Shown: positions 62,957 through 64,000 of the stretch, piece by piece
Position numbering within the stretch: position 1 is the first letter of the stretch
Layout of the letters: each line of letters begins with the position of its first letter
Translations under genes and position numbers: made by a program
From: SCGC-AAA076-P13 sp963926355
GTDB taxonomy: Bacteria > Pseudomonadota > Gammaproteobacteria > Magnimaribacterales > D2472
Reading direction: 5' to 3'
Length of the DNA: 64,000 bases
Assembly: GCA_963926355.1 (NCBI GenBank)
Contig: CAWUWW010000006.1
Span: forward strand, 62,001 to 126,000
The notes under the pieces: generated by a model
What the model was told of the DNA's origin: nothing
The model's database searches: none
What the model saw: the letters and a program-made list of their open reading frames with translations, nothing else

Positions 62957-63571
62957 ATGAACACTCTATTAAAATCGGTTTTATGTACTTTTGCCCTGGC
63001 ATTTGTTCTTAACTCTTGTTCTAAAAAAGAAAATGAAGCAGTAATGCCAATTATCGAGGAAACGAGCATGACACAAGTAACTATTAAAACTTCTGCTGGA
63101 GACATTCATCTTGAATTAGATGGTGAAAAAGCACCTATTACTGTTGAGAACTTTGTTGCAATAGCTAAATCAGGCTACTACGAGGGAACTATCTTTCACA
63201 GAGTCATTAAAGGCTTTATGGTGCAAGGCGGGGGCTTAAATGCCGATATGAGTAATAAATCTAGCGGTACTGCTCCAATTCAAAATGAAGCTAACAATGG
63301 CCTATTAAATGATCGTGGAACTGTTGCCATGGCAAGAACTATGGAACCTCATTCAGCTACAGGGCAATTCTTTATTAACCATAATGACAACGGATTCTTA
63401 AACCATACTGGTGAAAATGCTCAAGGCTGGGGCTATGCAGTATTTGGAAAAGTAACTGAAGGCATGGATATAGTTGATCAAATTGCTGAAGTTGCTACTG
63501 GAAATACTGGCGGACATTCAGATGTTCCTAATGAGACTATCACTATAGAGTCGGTTACTATTACTGAATGA
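62957..63571 (+). CDS. Cyclophilin peptidyl-prolyl isomerase with a lipoprotein leader
   Basis: This 204-residue protein has a lipoprotein signal ending in VLNSC (Cys21), a short linker, and a cyclophilin domain from about residue 38 (TIKTSAGDIHLELDGEKAP, FHRVIKGFMVQGG, ATGQFFINHNDN). The domain matches PpiB-type isomerases, including the active-site Arg and the GQFFIN segment. It would be exported and lipid-anchored. An internal ATG at 63068 with a good Shine-Dalgarno could also yield a leaderless cytosolic form starting exactly at the usual PpiB start. It overlaps lpxH by 4 bases, matching ppiB-lpxH order in E. coli. Confidence 0.9.
   Translation: MNTLLKSVLCTFALAFVLNSCSKKENEAVMPIIEETSMTQVTIKTSAGDIHLELDGEKAPITVENFVAIAKSGYYEGTIFHRVIKGFMVQGGGLNADMSNKSSGTAPIQNEANNGLLNDRGTVAMARTMEPHSATGQFFINHNDNGFLNHTGENAQGWGYAVFGKVTEGMDIVDQIAEVATGNTGGHSDVPNETITIESVTITE
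63056..63070 (+). promoter_or_regulatory. Internal Shine-Dalgarno and start codon in the cyclophilin gene
   Basis: GAGGA at 63056-63060 lies seven bases before an in-frame ATG at 63068, better placed than anything before the annotated start at 62957. The ATG opens MTQVTIKTSAG, exactly where cytosolic PpiB normally starts. It may give a second, leaderless product. Confidence 0.5.
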
Positions 63572-64000
63572 AGCCACGCTTTATATCAGACCTCCACTTA
63601 AGCGATAAGCACCCTGAACTTACTCAAGCCTTTTTTACATTCTTAAACGAATCAAAAGAGGCTTGTACTCATCTTTATATTTTAGGTGATCTTTTTGAGG
63701 CCTGGATTGGCGACGATGACGACACCCCTCTTTATCAAGAGATAAAAAATGCCCTTCTTGCATTTACAACCAACGGTCCTGAGACCTTTTTTATTCATGG
63801 CAATAGAGATTTTTTAATCGGTAATTCTTTTGCCGAAGATACAGGCATAACCTTGCTACCTGACCCCTACTCACTGAATATAAACGGACAAAAAGTTGTT
63901 CTAAGTCATGGTGATTTCTTATGCACCGATGACGTTGACTACATAGCATTTAGAGATCAGGTGAGAGCTGAGGAATGGCAAATTAACTTTCTTAAAAAAG
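63568..64000 (+). CDS. lpxH: UDP-2,3-diacylglucosamine diphosphatase LpxH (3' end outside window)
   Basis: LpxH cleaves UDP-2,3-diacylglucosamine to lipid X in lipid A synthesis. The metallophosphatase motifs are visible: FISDLHLSD, LGDLFEAWIGDDD, FIHGNRDFLIG and LSHGDFLCTDD. The ATG at 63568 overlaps the cyclophilin stop (ATGA), as in ppiB-lpxH operons. About 144 codons are in the window and the C terminus lies beyond the right edge, so the gene is partial. Confidence 0.95.
   Translation, partial: MKPRFISDLHLSDKHPELTQAFFTFLNESKEACTHLYILGDLFEAWIGDDDDTPLYQEIKNALLAFTTNGPETFFIHGNRDFLIGNSFAEDTGITLLPDPYSLNINGQKVVLSHGDFLCTDDVDYIAFRDQVRAEEWQINFLKK

Noticed and set aside
1..64000. CRISPR array, prophage, insertion sequence or transposase
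   Set aside because: No regularly spaced repeats, integrase, transposase or phage structural genes are visible; the only direct repeat linked to a tRNA is the short one at 61287.

Overview
This window looks like a chromosomal segment of an AT-rich, streamlined marine gammaproteobacterium; the SAR86 lineage is my best guess. The guess is inferred from low GC, very tight gene packing (no gene-free stretch over about 300 bases), many secreted or lipoprotein enzymes, large TonB-dependent receptors and gammaproteobacterial gene neighbourhoods (smc-zipA-ligA, purL beside an MltF-type transglycosylase, cyclophilin-lpxH, alaS-lysC). I see no prophage, insertion sequence, CRISPR array or transposase.

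Layout. 1-4014: a partial secreted alkyl sulfatase, mnmC (tRNA wobble uridine modification) and a DUF4136 lipoprotein. 4045-13277: an M16C zinc protease, an SLT lipoprotein, then ligA, zipA and smc on the minus strand. 13309-19434: a complete cytochrome c maturation operon, ccmABCDEFGH plus a CcmI-like gene, including the 57-residue ccmD. 19434-21388: a degenerate glycosyltransferase-like gene, then metY preceded by a promoter and a probable SAM-II/SAM-V class riboswitch. 21461-23701: small accessory genes (cupin, MerC-like, secreted EEP hydrolase, thioesterase). 23769-29558: two tandem paralogous TonB-dependent receptors, each with a strong Shine-Dalgarno site and its own terminator. 29680-33666: yidD, thrS and a hydrolase fused to a membrane domain.

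33699-38121: tRNA-Arg(CCT), two small secreted proteins, cysS, a PTPS/QueD-like gene, maf and folE. 38216-42921: a metallo-beta-lactamase fold hydrolase, an SDR, a secreted met-zincin, a short MGMT-like gene and an unrecognised gene. 42936-46816: ornithine aminotransferase, a CtlX-type arginine/citrulline hydrolase, an MTHFR-like enzyme and a ferredoxin-NADP reductase; together they suggest arginine catabolism. 46823-53808: tRNA-Ser(GCT), a Bacteroidetes-type dihydroorotase, lysC, alaS, a gamma-carbonic anhydrase-like protein and two Nudix enzymes. 53809-60548: purL, a stripped-down MltF-like lipoprotein, uvrB, tRNA-Asn(GTT). 60628-64000: methyltransferase, a tRNA-Asn fragment, arsC, sulfotransferase, a cyclophilin lipoprotein and the start of lpxH.

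The most unusual item is smc (10290-13277). It keeps both ATPase head halves, but the hinge domain appears to be missing, and the head-proximal part of each coiled-coil arm is present twice (N-arm units of about 120 residues; C-arm units of exactly 143 residues each). Other points of interest are the metY riboswitch, a 21-nt repeat of the tRNA-Asn anticodon arm flanking the methyltransferase gene, divergent start codons one base apart at 1639/1641, a four-cysteine insert in ornithine aminotransferase, an enlarged LigA zinc-finger region, and a cyclophilin gene with a well-placed internal start that could yield both a lipoprotein and a cytosolic form.
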